This document shows positions 1 through 5,987 of a DNA stretch of 12,466 nt, one piece after another. The DNA comes from a bacterium (Candidatus Gribaldobacteria) CG10_big_fil_rev_8_21_14_0_10_37_21 (GTDB taxonomy: Bacteria > Patescibacteriota > Minisyncoccia > Minisyncoccales > CG1-02-41-26). Location of the stretch: the NCBI GenBank assembly GCA_002773495.1, contig PFAX01000041.1, forward strand, positions 1 to 12,466, read 5' to 3'. Below the pieces are notes generated by a model, which made no database searches, was not told the origin of the DNA, and worked only from the letters and a program-made list of their open reading frames with translations. Both the position numbers and the translations under genes were made by a program. Numbering within the stretch: the first letter of the stretch is position 1; each line of letters starts with the position of its first letter.

Positions 1-108
1 TCCCCATACCACCAGACATATCTTTGGGTCATTTAGGGGTGGATGAAAAAGGCCATAGAAAGTGTATGGTGCTTTTTTTTCCAGGGTTTTTTAAAAAAAT
101 AAGTAGGG

Positions 109-120
109 TGTGGAAAACTT
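109..120 (-). other. DnaA-box-like site, second copy of the 12-mer
   Basis: TGTGGAAAACTT on the plus strand is the exact reverse complement of AAGTTTTCCACA at 8939-8950. It lies about 80 bp before the DUF378 gene. A third TTTTCCACA at 2472-2480 is in coding sequence of the TrmB-like gene (encoding LWK) and is probably incidental. Confidence 0.3.
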
Positions 121-132
121 TAGCTTTTTGTT

Positions 133-161
133 TTGCTTGTTTTGAAATTATTTGCTAAAAT
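133..161 (+). promoter_or_regulatory. Putative promoter of the DUF378 gene
   Basis: TTGCTT at 133-138 and TAAAAT at 156-161 are 17 bp apart, with a TGC extension directly before the -10 box. The predicted transcript starts near 168, about 33 nt before the ATG at 201. A TATAAT at 183-188 is an alternative -10 box but has only a poor -35 partner. No Shine-Dalgarno is visible before the ATG. Confidence 0.45.
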
Positions 162-200
162 TAAAACATAAAGGTCTTTTTTTATAATTTAAAATATAAA

Positions 201-407
201 ATGAGCAACAAAAAACTTTTAGAGACAATTGTTTTCATTTTAGTTGTTGTGGGTGGTTTGAACTGGGGGTTAGTTGGGCTTTTTAAGATTGACGTTGTCG
301 CTGTGATTTTTGGTGAAATGGCCGCTTTGACAAGAATTATTTATGTTGCGGTTGGTTTATCCGCCGCGTATAAGCTTGCGACAAAAATGAAAGTAGCAAA
401 AAAATAA
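201..407 (+). CDS. DUF378 family small membrane protein
   Basis: A 68-residue protein with two predicted membrane helices, roughly residues 8-28 and 42-60, and a Lys-rich C-terminal tail. The stretch GGLNWGLVGLF at about residues 18-28 is the hallmark of the DUF378 family (COG2155), small two-helix inner-membrane proteins of unknown function found in many bacteria. The length is normal for the family. The gene stands alone: it has its own putative promoter upstream and is closed by a bidirectional terminator hairpin 24 nt after the stop. The family assignment is firm, but no biochemical role can be given. Confidence 0.88.
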   Translation: MSNKKLLETIVFILVVVGGLNWGLVGLFKIDVVAVIFGEMAALTRIIYVAVGLSAAYKLATKMKVAKK

Positions 408-430
408 TTTTTTAACCAGAGTTTTTAAAA

Positions 431-462
431 AATACAGCCCTGTTAAAGGGTTGTATTTTTTT
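431..462. terminator. Bidirectional intrinsic terminator
   Basis: An 11-bp stem (AATACAGCCCT pairing with AGGGTTGTATT, one G-T pair) closes a 5-nt GTTAA loop at 431-457. A run of T follows on the plus strand (to 462) and a matching A run precedes it, so a U tract also follows on the minus strand. It lies between the convergent DUF378 gene and the ABC permease gene and can serve both. Confidence 0.85.
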
Positions 463-494
463 ACTTACAAGATGGACGAGGTTTGCGGTTACCT

Positions 495-1733
495 TTATTC
501 ATATCTTAACGCCTCGGTTGGGGATTTCTGCGAGGCCTTTTTAGCAGGGTAAAGACCAAAAACAACGCCAACAAAAGCAGAGACAAAAAGACCTAAAAAG
601 ATGGCCTTAAAAGAGATTGTAAAAATCCAACCCAAAGGGACAATTGTTTTTAAAATTAAGCTAGCAATAAAAGCAAAGAAAATGCCCAAAATTATCCCAA
701 TTGTTCCCCCTAAACCAGTTAAGATAATTGATTCTAAAAGGAACTGGCTTAAAATGTTGTTGTCGGTAGCTCCCAAGGCCTTTCTTAGGCCAACTTCTCT
801 CGTCCTTTCTAAAACAGAAACAAGCATAATATTCATAATACCAATACCTCCAACAAGCAAAGAGATGGCAGCTACCGAAGTTAAAAGAGCAGTTAGAATA
901 GAAGTGATTGTATTCGCCCTTTCGATAGCGTCAGCTTGGGTTGTTATGTGGAAGTCGTCTTTTTCTAGGTCAGAAATATTATGTGATTCTCTTAGGGTTG
1001 TTTCGATATCTTTAACTGTTGTTGGGACGATGCTTTCGGTTTCTGCTTCAAGAATAAACTCATTGAAATAGTTAATGCCTAAAATATATTTTTGGGCGGT
1101 TGTATAGGGCACTAAGACCAAATTATCAACATCAAACATTGAAATCATACCCTTTTTAGGAAAAATACCAATCACCCGAAAGGTTTTATTTTTAATTTTA
1201 ACTTGCTCACCTATTGCATCCGAGGGGCCAAAAAGTTCTTGTTTTATCTCATAGCCCAAAAGAACAACCGCGGCATCTTGGCGAATTTCTTCTTCAGTAA
1301 AAAAGTCGCCTGTTTCAGGGTAAATATCTAAGATTTTAGCCATCAGAGCAGATGAGCCAATAATGCTGGCTCTTTTTGTCTCGCTTTGATAAGAAACCAC
1401 GACTGATTGGTAAACAACGGGTGCTATTTCAGCTAAGCCCCGCACATTATTCGGATTTTTCAATAAAGCGATATCTTTTTCTTTTAACGAGTCAGAAAAC
1501 ATTTCTAAAAAATCAGATGGGCCTTTGGGCTCCCTGCCGGGCTCGACAGCGATTGTTTTAGCGCCAATCCCTTCAATTTGGTTTAAAATTAATTCTTTAG
1601 CTGATTGCCCTATTGACATAACTAAAATAATAGACAAAACACCAATAACAATACCTAAAATAGTCAAAAAGCATCTCATTTTATGGGCTTTTAAGCTACT
1701 TAAAGCGGTTTTTAGAGTATAGGTTAATTTCAT
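495..1733 (-). CDS. ABC transporter permease, MacB/FtsX type
   Basis: A 412-residue permease with the MacB layout. One N-terminal membrane helix (about 21-43) is followed by a large extracytoplasmic MacB_PCD domain (about 45-265) and three C-terminal helices (about 277-306, 333-361, 371-395). The signature ERTREVGLRKALG is at residues 309-321, in the loop after the second helix, where FtsX-family permeases contact the ATPase. Length and topology match MacB-type permeases whose ATPase is a separate protein. The ATG lies 4 nt after the stop of the ATPase gene, so the two are translated from one message. With the ATPase and the MacA-like adaptor it should form a mechanotransmission-type exporter or envelope machine; the substrate cannot be told from sequence. 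Confidence 0.92.
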   Translation of the reverse strand: MKLTYTLKTALSSLKAHKMRCFLTILGIVIGVLSIILVMSIGQSAKELILNQIEGIGAKTIAVEPGREPKGPSDFLEMFSDSLKEKDIALLKNPNNVRGLAEIAPVVYQSVVVSYQSETKRASIIGSSALMAKILDIYPETGDFFTEEEIRQDAAVVLLGYEIKQELFGPSDAIGEQVKIKNKTFRVIGIFPKKGMISMFDVDNLVLVPYTTAQKYILGINYFNEFILEAETESIVPTTVKDIETTLRESHNISDLEKDDFHITTQADAIERANTITSILTALLTSVAAISLLVGGIGIMNIMLVSVLERTREVGLRKALGATDNNILSQFLLESIILTGLGGTIGIILGIFFAFIASLILKTIVPLGWIFTISFKAIFLGLFVSAFVGVVFGLYPAKKASQKSPTEALRYE

Positions 1734-1737
1734 CTTG

Positions 1738-2457
1738 TTATTTTATAAACCCGTCTTTATTAGAGGTTTTCCTTTCTTTGACTTGTTCATCTGACTCAAT
1801 AACTCCGTCTTTTAAGTGAATTATTCTTTGAGCATATTGGGCGGTGTATGTTTCGTGAGTAATTAGAATAATTGTTTTACCCTGTTTGTTGATGCTTTCT
1901 AAGATTTCCATAATTTGCCCGCCTGATTTTGTGTCTAAGTTGCCAGTTGGTTCATCAGCAAAAATAACATCAGGGTTATTAACTAAAGCTCGAGCAATCG
2001 CTACCCTTTGCTTCTCGCCTCCGGAAAGCTGGTTAGCTTCGTAATTTACCCGGTGAGATAGCCCCACCCTATCAATAGAAGATAGAGCTAATTTGTCCCA
2101 ATCTTTTTCTTTTGTTTTAGAATAAAAGAGTGGAAGTTTGACATTGTCTAAAACCGAGCTTTTAGGCAATAGATTAAAGGCCTGGAAAATAAAGCCCATT
2201 TTTTCGTTTCTAATTTTAGCTACTTCATTTTTTGAATAACTCTTTGCTGGTTTGTCTTCAAAGTTATAAACCCCGGAAGTGAATTCGTCTAAAAAGCCAA
2301 GCATATGCAAAAGCGTTGATTTGCCCGAGCCCGATGGCCCCATAATGGCGACAAACTCGCCTTTTTCAATGCCTAAAGAAATTCCCTTTAAAACAGGGGT
2401 TTCCATGTTATCAGAAAAGTAGGTCTTTTTTAAGTTTTTAACTTCAATTAATGGCAT
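1738..2457 (-). CDS. ABC transporter ATP-binding protein, MacB/LolD type
   Basis: A 239-residue nucleotide-binding subunit with every expected motif: Walker A GPSGSGKST at residues 40-48, Q-loop Gln92, signature LSGGE at 144-148, Walker B VIFADEP at 164-170 with catalytic Glu169, and the H-loop His201. The TGNLDT stretch after Walker B is typical of the MacB/LolD/FtsE subgroup. The ATG directly abuts the TAA of the TrmB-like gene and the stop is 4 nt before the permease ATG, so the three genes form one operon. No clear Shine-Dalgarno is present, which suggests translational coupling. It energises the neighbouring permease at the inner face of the membrane. Confidence 0.94.
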   Translation of the reverse strand: MPLIEVKNLKKTYFSDNMETPVLKGISLGIEKGEFVAIMGPSGSGKSTLLHMLGFLDEFTSGVYNFEDKPAKSYSKNEVAKIRNEKMGFIFQAFNLLPKSSVLDNVKLPLFYSKTKEKDWDKLALSSIDRVGLSHRVNYEANQLSGGEKQRVAIARALVNNPDVIFADEPTGNLDTKSGGQIMEILESINKQGKTIILITHETYTAQYAQRIIHLKDGVIESDEQVKERKTSNKDGFIK

Positions 2458-3204
2458 TTATTTTTTGGCGATTTTCCACAAAATGTCAAACTGCTGTTTG
2501 AATCCTAGAGCAACCAAGGGGTTTTTAATCATTATTACCAACACTGGCGAGCCATAAACTAAAATTAAAGTTGTCCTATCATAAACAGAAATGCCCGAAG
2601 GGTTATTAAATGTCTCGGGCAAAAAACGAACTTCCCATAAAGGCCTTCGCGGATATTTAGATAGAGCTTTTCTCTGGCTTTCTAAAGCGATAATTTTATC
2701 TTTTATCTTTTTACTTAAACGGATTTTGTCAAACTTTTTGAGACCGTTTTCCATATTTTCATACCACCTTTTGCCCCCGGCCATCATTACATAAATAGCA
2801 CTGTTATTTTTCATTTGTTCAACAACGTCTATGTGGGCGTTTTGAAAACCCTCCTTGCCCTCATAAATCACCACTTCTTGCTTTTCTTTCTTTTGCAACT
2901 TTGTTAAACTTGCCACTACTTCTTTGGCTATTTCAAAACGGGCTTTTTCTTGCTTTAAAATGTATTTAGGTGATAATGCCCGAAAATGTTTTTTGCCTTT
3001 TTGAACAACCGATGAAACAAGCCCTTGCTTGATTAGCCTGTCTAATGCCTCATAAACAATGTTGCGATGCAGGCCTGTCTTTTTAATCAAAAGACCAGTG
3101 GCGCAAAAACCAAGCTCTAAAAGAGCCAAGTACACAGTGGCGTCATTTTTATAAAACCCTAATTTTTCTAAATCCTTTGTTCTGGTAATAATTTGGCTTG
3201 ACAT
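2458..3204 (-). CDS. TrmB-family transcriptional regulator
   Basis: A 248-residue protein with an N-terminal winged-helix DNA-binding domain (about residues 10-75, with LHRNIVYEALDRLIKQGLV as recognition helix and wing start). A charged helical linker follows (about 80-110), then a C-terminal domain of the TrmB type (about 110-248). TrmB proteins are sensors, best known from archaea, that often control transporter genes; many bind sugars, but the ligand here cannot be read from sequence. Being first in the operon and directly abutting the ABC ATPase gene, it most likely controls that exporter and itself. Two perfect palindromes 32-68 bp upstream of its ATG are candidate operators. The ATG overlaps the -35 box of a plus-strand promoter. 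Family confident, target inferred. Confidence 0.82.
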   Translation of the reverse strand: MSSQIITRTKDLEKLGFYKNDATVYLALLELGFCATGLLIKKTGLHRNIVYEALDRLIKQGLVSSVVQKGKKHFRALSPKYILKQEKARFEIAKEVVASLTKLQKKEKQEVVIYEGKEGFQNAHIDVVEQMKNNSAIYVMMAGGKRWYENMENGLKKFDKIRLSKKIKDKIIALESQRKALSKYPRRPLWEVRFLPETFNNPSGISVYDRTTLILVYGSPVLVIMIKNPLVALGFKQQFDILWKIAKK

Positions 3205-3226
3205 ATATTCTTTGATTTGTTATTAT
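3198..3226 (+). promoter_or_regulatory. Near-consensus plus-strand promoter divergent to the TrmB gene
   Basis: TTGACA at 3198-3203 and TATTAT at 3221-3226 are separated by exactly 17 bp. The predicted start is near 3233 on the plus strand. The -35 box overlaps the start codon of the TrmB-like gene on the other strand. The only thing downstream on this strand is the structured, terminator-closed stretch ending near 3345. Confidence 0.6.
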
Positions 3227-3235
3227 CAACTAAAC

Positions 3236-3245
3236 TTCAGCTGAA
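3236..3245. repeat. 10-bp perfect palindrome TTCAGCTGAA
   Basis: A self-complementary site whose centre is 24 bp from that of the 16-bp palindrome at 3257-3272. It is upstream of the TrmB-like gene and at the start of the candidate plus-strand RNA. As an RNA it would fold poorly (no loop), so a protein-binding site is the better reading. Confidence 0.3.
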
Positions 3246-3256
3246 TACTTCCCTTT

Positions 3257-3272
3257 TACAGACATGTCTGTA
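3257..3272. promoter_or_regulatory. 16-bp perfect palindrome, candidate operator
   Basis: TACAGACATGTCTGTA reads the same on both strands. It is centred 60 bp upstream of the TrmB-like regulator start, where an autoregulatory operator is often found, and also lies inside the transcribed part of the candidate plus-strand RNA, where it could fold as a 6-bp hairpin with a CATG loop. Both readings are possible; nothing in the sequence decides. Confidence 0.35.
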
Positions 3273-3323
3273 GGATGCCTTCGGCGTTTGGGTTGGTGCC
3301 TCGCTTTGCGAGGATAGGCTGTT

Positions 3324-3345
3324 CCCCCTTAAACGGGGGTTTTTG
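3324..3345 (+). terminator. Intrinsic terminator on the plus strand
   Basis: Five C (3324-3328), the loop TTAAAC, five G (3335-3339) and five T (3340-3344), followed by GTTT. A U tract follows only on the plus strand; on the minus strand the hairpin is followed by AACAGCC, so it does not serve the DUF3800 gene that ends at 3347. It implies plus-strand transcription of the stretch upstream. Confidence 0.7.
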
Positions 3346-3346
3346 T

Positions 3347-3919
3347 TTAGACATTCTTTACAATTTTTTTCTGTTCAATTTGTTTATATAAATCCTGCAT
3401 TGGTTTGTCGTTTTCCATGCCATCTCTAACAAGGCCAGAAATAGCGTCTGCTAAACGGATAAACTCATCTGACTCGTCTCTCATTCCTCGCACTTTTTTG
3501 ACATTGATATTTAGTCGTCTCAAGCCAGTGCCAAAACGAAAGCTTTCTTTTCGCCTCAGACCATCAATAAAAACTATTGCTTCGTATGGTTGTTTTGCTT
3601 TATCACAAACCGCCTTAGCCGTTGAAAGAATTGTTAAATCAAGGTATGCTTTTGTATCGTGATAATAAGAATAGTAAATATGGCTAATAAACGTTCTGCT
3701 GGCGATAATTTGTTTAATATAACTTTCCCGTTGTTGCCTTTTGGCTCTGGTCCATTTTTTATTGTTTTTACCACTTTTTTGTTCAATTGTTTTTAATTCG
3801 TTTCTCATGGCGTCTCGTTCTCTGTCGGGGATAATTATTGAAACCAAAAAAAGCTTGCCTTTTGTATCTTGGCCTGATTCGTCAACATAGCAATAAAGTT
3901 TTTGTTTTGGCGTCGCCAT
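3347..3919 (-). CDS. DUF3800 domain protein
   Basis: A 190-residue cytosolic protein with the marks of the DUF3800 family: YVDESG at residues 11-16 (Asp13, Glu14), VFIDG at 116-120 (Asp119) and a C-terminal DESDEFIRLADAISG block at about 148-162 (Asp151, Asp158). The spaced acidic residues resemble a metal-binding nuclease-like site, and a distant RNase H-like fold would fit, but this is from memory of the family and its function is not established. A basic segment (about 50-66, KSGKNNKKWTRAKRQQR) could bind nucleic acid. The gene has its own promoter with the -10 box only 5 nt before the ATG, hence a probable leaderless message. It is not part of the transporter operon. DUF3800 genes are often seen in mobile or defence-related neighbourhoods. 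Confidence 0.85.
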   Translation of the reverse strand: MATPKQKLYCYVDESGQDTKGKLFLVSIIIPDRERDAMRNELKTIEQKSGKNNKKWTRAKRQQRESYIKQIIASRTFISHIYYSYYHDTKAYLDLTILSTAKAVCDKAKQPYEAIVFIDGLRRKESFRFGTGLRRLNINVKKVRGMRDESDEFIRLADAISGLVRDGMENDKPMQDLYKQIEQKKIVKNV

Positions 3920-3924
3920 TTTTT

Positions 3925-3953
3925 AGAATAGCATTTTTTTGAAAAACAGGCAA
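3925..3953 (-). promoter_or_regulatory. Promoter of the DUF3800 gene, predicted leaderless
   Basis: Read on the minus strand, TTGCCT (3953-3948) and TATTCT (3930-3925) are 17 bp apart, with TGC directly before the -10 box. Only five A residues separate the -10 box from the ATG at 3919, which puts the likely transcription start on or next to the start codon. Confidence 0.5.
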
Positions 3954-4005
3954 TTTAAGATAGTCCGCCAGTTTATCAAATTTATGTCTTGTCATCATAA
4001 AGCTA

Positions 4006-4034
4006 TTGACAAACACAAAGTAATATGCTATAAT
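4006..4034 (+). promoter_or_regulatory. Perfect sigma-70-type consensus promoter
   Basis: TTGACA at 4006-4011, exactly 17 bp, then TATAAT at 4029-4034, with a TGC extended -10 element. It is the strongest-looking promoter in the window. The predicted start near 4041 gives a leader of about 65 nt for the small ORF at 4106. Confidence 0.8.
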
Positions 4035-4057
4035 AGAGGCGTAAAGATTAAAGGTGG

Positions 4058-4084
4058 CATATTAAAAAACAATGACTTAATATG
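4058..4084 (+). promoter_or_regulatory. Leader hairpin of the small ORF
   Basis: CATATTAA (4058-4065) pairs perfectly with TTAATATG (4077-4084) across an 11-nt loop, within the 5' leader between the transcription start and the Shine-Dalgarno. The stem is all A-T except one pair, so it is weak. Its 3' arm covers an alternative in-frame ATG at 4082. Confidence 0.3.
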
Positions 4085-4105
4085 GTCGTTTATGAAGGAG
4101 ACAAA

Positions 4106-4288
4106 ATGAGTGATTTGAAAGAAAAAATGCAAGGTCTTCTTGGCCTTGCGATAGAGTATTTTGATAAGGGCCTCTTGGATTCTGAAGAAGCTCAAGAGAA
4201 GCTGCAAGAGAGAGTAAAAAGTTTTCTTCCCTGTAAGGGAGAATTAGTAAGAGGTAATCACTTTGTCGCCTTGAGAAAGGCCACTTAG
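4106..4288 (+). CDS. Small hypothetical protein (60 aa) with strong expression signals
   Basis: The start is set at 4106 because AAGGAG (4095-4100) lies 5 nt before this ATG; an in-frame ATG at 4082 has no such site. The product is acidic and mostly helical over residues 1-42 (MSDLKEKMQGLLGLAIEYFD onward, rich in Glu, Lys and Leu), with no membrane segment and no signal peptide. I do not recognise the family. The last 15 codons (4244-4288) are antisense to the end of the MacA-like gene, so the two genes overlap convergently, and the adaptor's terminator hairpin lies inside this reading frame. It ends in TAG, unlike all other complete genes here. A perfect promoter and a strong ribosome site argue for real expression; possible roles (antitoxin, regulator) are speculation. 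Confidence 0.55.
   Translation: MSDLKEKMQGLLGLAIEYFDKGLLDSEEAQEKLQERVKSFLPCKGELVRGNHFVALRKAT
4216..4243 (-). terminator. Intrinsic terminator of the MacA-like gene
   Basis: On the minus strand the TAA of the adaptor gene is followed at once by a hairpin (4243-4224: TTCTCCCT, loop TAC, AGGGAAGAA with one bulged base), then AAC and five T (4220-4216). It is moderate in strength and lies inside the coding region of the small plus-strand ORF. Confidence 0.55.
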
Positions 4289-5851
4289 GATTTCTGTTTT
4301 ACCATCAGAGCTACGCATCCCTATCTCAATTCGTCTTTCTTCTATGGTACCTCCTTGATTTAACAGGTTAACCGTTTTTGAGCCGTTTTTTGTGATAATG
4401 GTTCTTGTGGGGATGGCTAAAATATTATCTTTTTGAGCGGTTAAAATATCTAAATTAGCTGTCATACCGGGCCTGATTTTTTCGTCTTGCGTTGTAAATT
4501 GTAAAATTGTTTTATAGGTTGAAACACCCTCTATAATAGTTTCTGAAAGGTCTATTTGGGAAACAAAAGCTGAAAAAATATCCGAGGCAGTATAAGCGTC
4601 AAGAGTAACACGGGCCTCATTACCTATTTTTATTTTAGCAATATCTACTTCGGGGATATTCGTTTCAATTTCAAACTTAGCTTTAGAAATAACGGAGACA
4701 AGTGGCACATTGGCTGAAATAATCTCCCCTTCACGGGCTGAAATTTTAGTTATAATGCCATCAAAAGGGGAACGTATAATTGTTTTTTCAATTTTTGCTT
4801 CTATGCTTTTTACATTAGCCAGCGAAGAATTAACCTTAGCTATTTGAGCTTGAACTTGTTCTTCGGTTGGGCCAGCTAATTTAATGGCCAATTCGCCTTG
4901 AGCTGTTGCTAAGGTATTTTGGGCCGTTGAAATAGCAGATTGATTTTGGGCTTTTTGAGTTAAAAGACCTTGTTTTTGAGTGTTGACATTAGTTAGTTCT
5001 TGAGAAATATTTGTTCGAGCTGTTGTTAAATATCCTTTGTAAGTGCTTAGGGTTGTCTGGGAAAGGTTAGCTGAATTATTTAAAGCTAAACTTAAGGTAT
5101 TCAAAAGCCCTTGAACAACATTTAGGCAATCTTCAGCTTTAAGTAGCGCTGAATCGTAGTCAGTTTGATTTTCTTGTTTAAGGTCAAGGACTATTTTAAA
5201 ATCAAGGAGGGCCGTATTAGATAGCACCCTTTGAGCCTCAACATTAATGCCGGCTTGCGAGTCAGCGGTTTGAAAAGAAAGCTTGGGGTTTTGGGTTGAG
5301 CCATTAGTAAAAAACTCATCTATTTGTTTATTTAAGCCGTCGTCTATTTTTGTATAAGCCGTTTGAATAATTTCTGGGGTATCTTCGTAAATATTATCTA
5401 GGGCAACCTTGGCTTCGTTTTTTTCATTTTCTAAAGTATTTTCAGCGTTGTTTACTTTTGTTTTACTTAAAGCGATATCTTCTTCTCTATCACCCTTTAA
5501 AAGTTCATTTAAGACAGCCTGTTCGGTTTGATAGTTTGCTTGGTATTGTAAAAGGTTTGCCTTTAATTCAGCATTTGAAAGGGCAATCAAAATATCGCCT
5601 TGTTTTACCTCTTCGGCCACTTTAACATACACATTGCTTATTTTCCCGCTTGTTTCAAAGCCCAAGTCCACAGCTTTAGCGGCTTTTACCCTGCCAGTGG
5701 TTGAGACCTCTTCTTTTAGGGTAGTAAGCTCAACTTCCACAAAGAGGAGGTCTTTGTTGTTATTTTTTTGGCTTAGAATAAAGCCAGTTGCAACTAAGGT
5801 AACTACGAGAACGGTTGAAATTACGAGAATTATTTTTGTTTTCTTTTTCAT
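4244..5851 (-). CDS. MacA/HlyD-type membrane fusion (adaptor) protein
   Basis: A 535-residue adaptor. An N-terminal membrane anchor (about 5-27) follows the basic MKKKTK start. The first half of the biotinyl-lipoyl domain (about 54-95) leads into an unusually long helical hairpin region (about 97-355), then the second lipoyl half (about 357-390, with RSPFDGIITKI), a beta-barrel (about 395-475) and a membrane-proximal domain to the C-terminus. MacA of E. coli is about 370 residues, so the hairpin region here is clearly extended, with an Ala/Gln/Asn-rich stretch. The expected partners are the MacB-like ATPase and permease at 495-2457, but they are split off by about 1 kb and other genes. Its own promoter is at 5877-5904; a terminator follows the stop. 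Confidence 0.88.
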   Translation of the reverse strand: MKKKTKIILVISTVLVVTLVATGFILSQKNNNKDLLFVEVELTTLKEEVSTTGRVKAAKAVDLGFETSGKISNVYVKVAEEVKQGDILIALSNAELKANLLQYQANYQTEQAVLNELLKGDREEDIALSKTKVNNAENTLENEKNEAKVALDNIYEDTPEIIQTAYTKIDDGLNKQIDEFFTNGSTQNPKLSFQTADSQAGINVEAQRVLSNTALLDFKIVLDLKQENQTDYDSALLKAEDCLNVVQGLLNTLSLALNNSANLSQTTLSTYKGYLTTARTNISQELTNVNTQKQGLLTQKAQNQSAISTAQNTLATAQGELAIKLAGPTEEQVQAQIAKVNSSLANVKSIEAKIEKTIIRSPFDGIITKISAREGEIISANVPLVSVISKAKFEIETNIPEVDIAKIKIGNEARVTLDAYTASDIFSAFVSQIDLSETIIEGVSTYKTILQFTTQDEKIRPGMTANLDILTAQKDNILAIPTRTIITKNGSKTVNLLNQGGTIEERRIEIGMRSSDGKTEILSGLSQGDKVITSY

Positions 5852-5876
5852 AAAAATAAGTTTATTTTAATGTTTT

Positions 5877-5904
5877 ATTATAACTTTTTTAAAAATTTGC
5901 ACAA
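5877..5904 (-). promoter_or_regulatory. Promoter of the MacA-like gene
   Basis: Read on the minus strand, TTGTGC (5904-5899) and TATAAT (5882-5877) are 16 bp apart. The predicted start leaves a leader of about 18 nt before the ATG at 5851; the leader shows no Shine-Dalgarno. Confidence 0.5.
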
Positions 5905-5907
5905 CCC

Positions 5908-5936
5908 TTGCTTTTTGTTTTGTTTTATGGTATAAA
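5908..5936 (+). promoter_or_regulatory. Promoter of the small membrane protein gene
   Basis: TTGCTT at 5908-5913 and TATAAA at 5931-5936 are 17 bp apart, with TGG directly before the -10 box (extended type). It is nearly back to back with the minus-strand promoter of the MacA-like gene at 5877-5904. A second TATAAT at 5982-5987 touches the ATG at 5988 but lacks a good -35 partner. Confidence 0.45.
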
Positions 5937-5987
5937 CAATTACTTAATTATGCTTGTTATATTTTTCGCTTTTTTGCGTTATATAAT

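Larger units (their letters stand above)
3233..3345 (+). ncRNA. Candidate structured small RNA, unidentified
   Basis: This stretch lies between two minus-strand genes, has a TTGACA-17-TATTAT promoter just upstream and ends in an intrinsic terminator. Hairpins in order: the perfect palindrome TACAGACATGTCTGTA (3257-3272), a short GCC-TTC-GGC stem (about 3278-3286), CCTCGC-TTT-GCGAGG (3299-3313), and the terminator CCCCC-TTAAAC-GGGGG followed by five T (3324-3344). It contains no open frame of useful length and is more GC-rich than its surroundings. I looked for SRP RNA, 6S, tmRNA and RNase P features and found none. It could instead be a repeat element with hairpins. The RNA call is inference from the promoter, structure and terminator. 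Confidence 0.45.

Noticed and set aside
30..32. Minus-strand ATG with ten open codons running off the left edge (MTQRYVWWYG)
   Set aside because: Too short to judge and without promoter or ribosome site; not annotated.
601..1071. 156-codon plus-strand open frame inside the permease gene
   Set aside because: It is antisense to a well-conserved MacB-type permease, has no ribosome site or promoter and no recognisable domain; a shadow of the real gene. The same holds for the plus-strand frames at 1376-1561, 1525-1722, 2591-2794, 3405-3662 and 5634-5870.
3233..3345. SRP RNA, 6S RNA or tmRNA in the structured stretch
   Set aside because: No GGAAG-type SRP tetraloop core, no long 6S bubble structure, no tRNA-like ends; length and hairpins do not match. 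Left as an unidentified RNA candidate.
4072..4080. Two-codon upstream frame (Met-Thr-stop) in the leader of the small ORF
   Set aside because: The nearest Shine-Dalgarno-like AAGGTGG is about 15 nt away, too far; probably chance.
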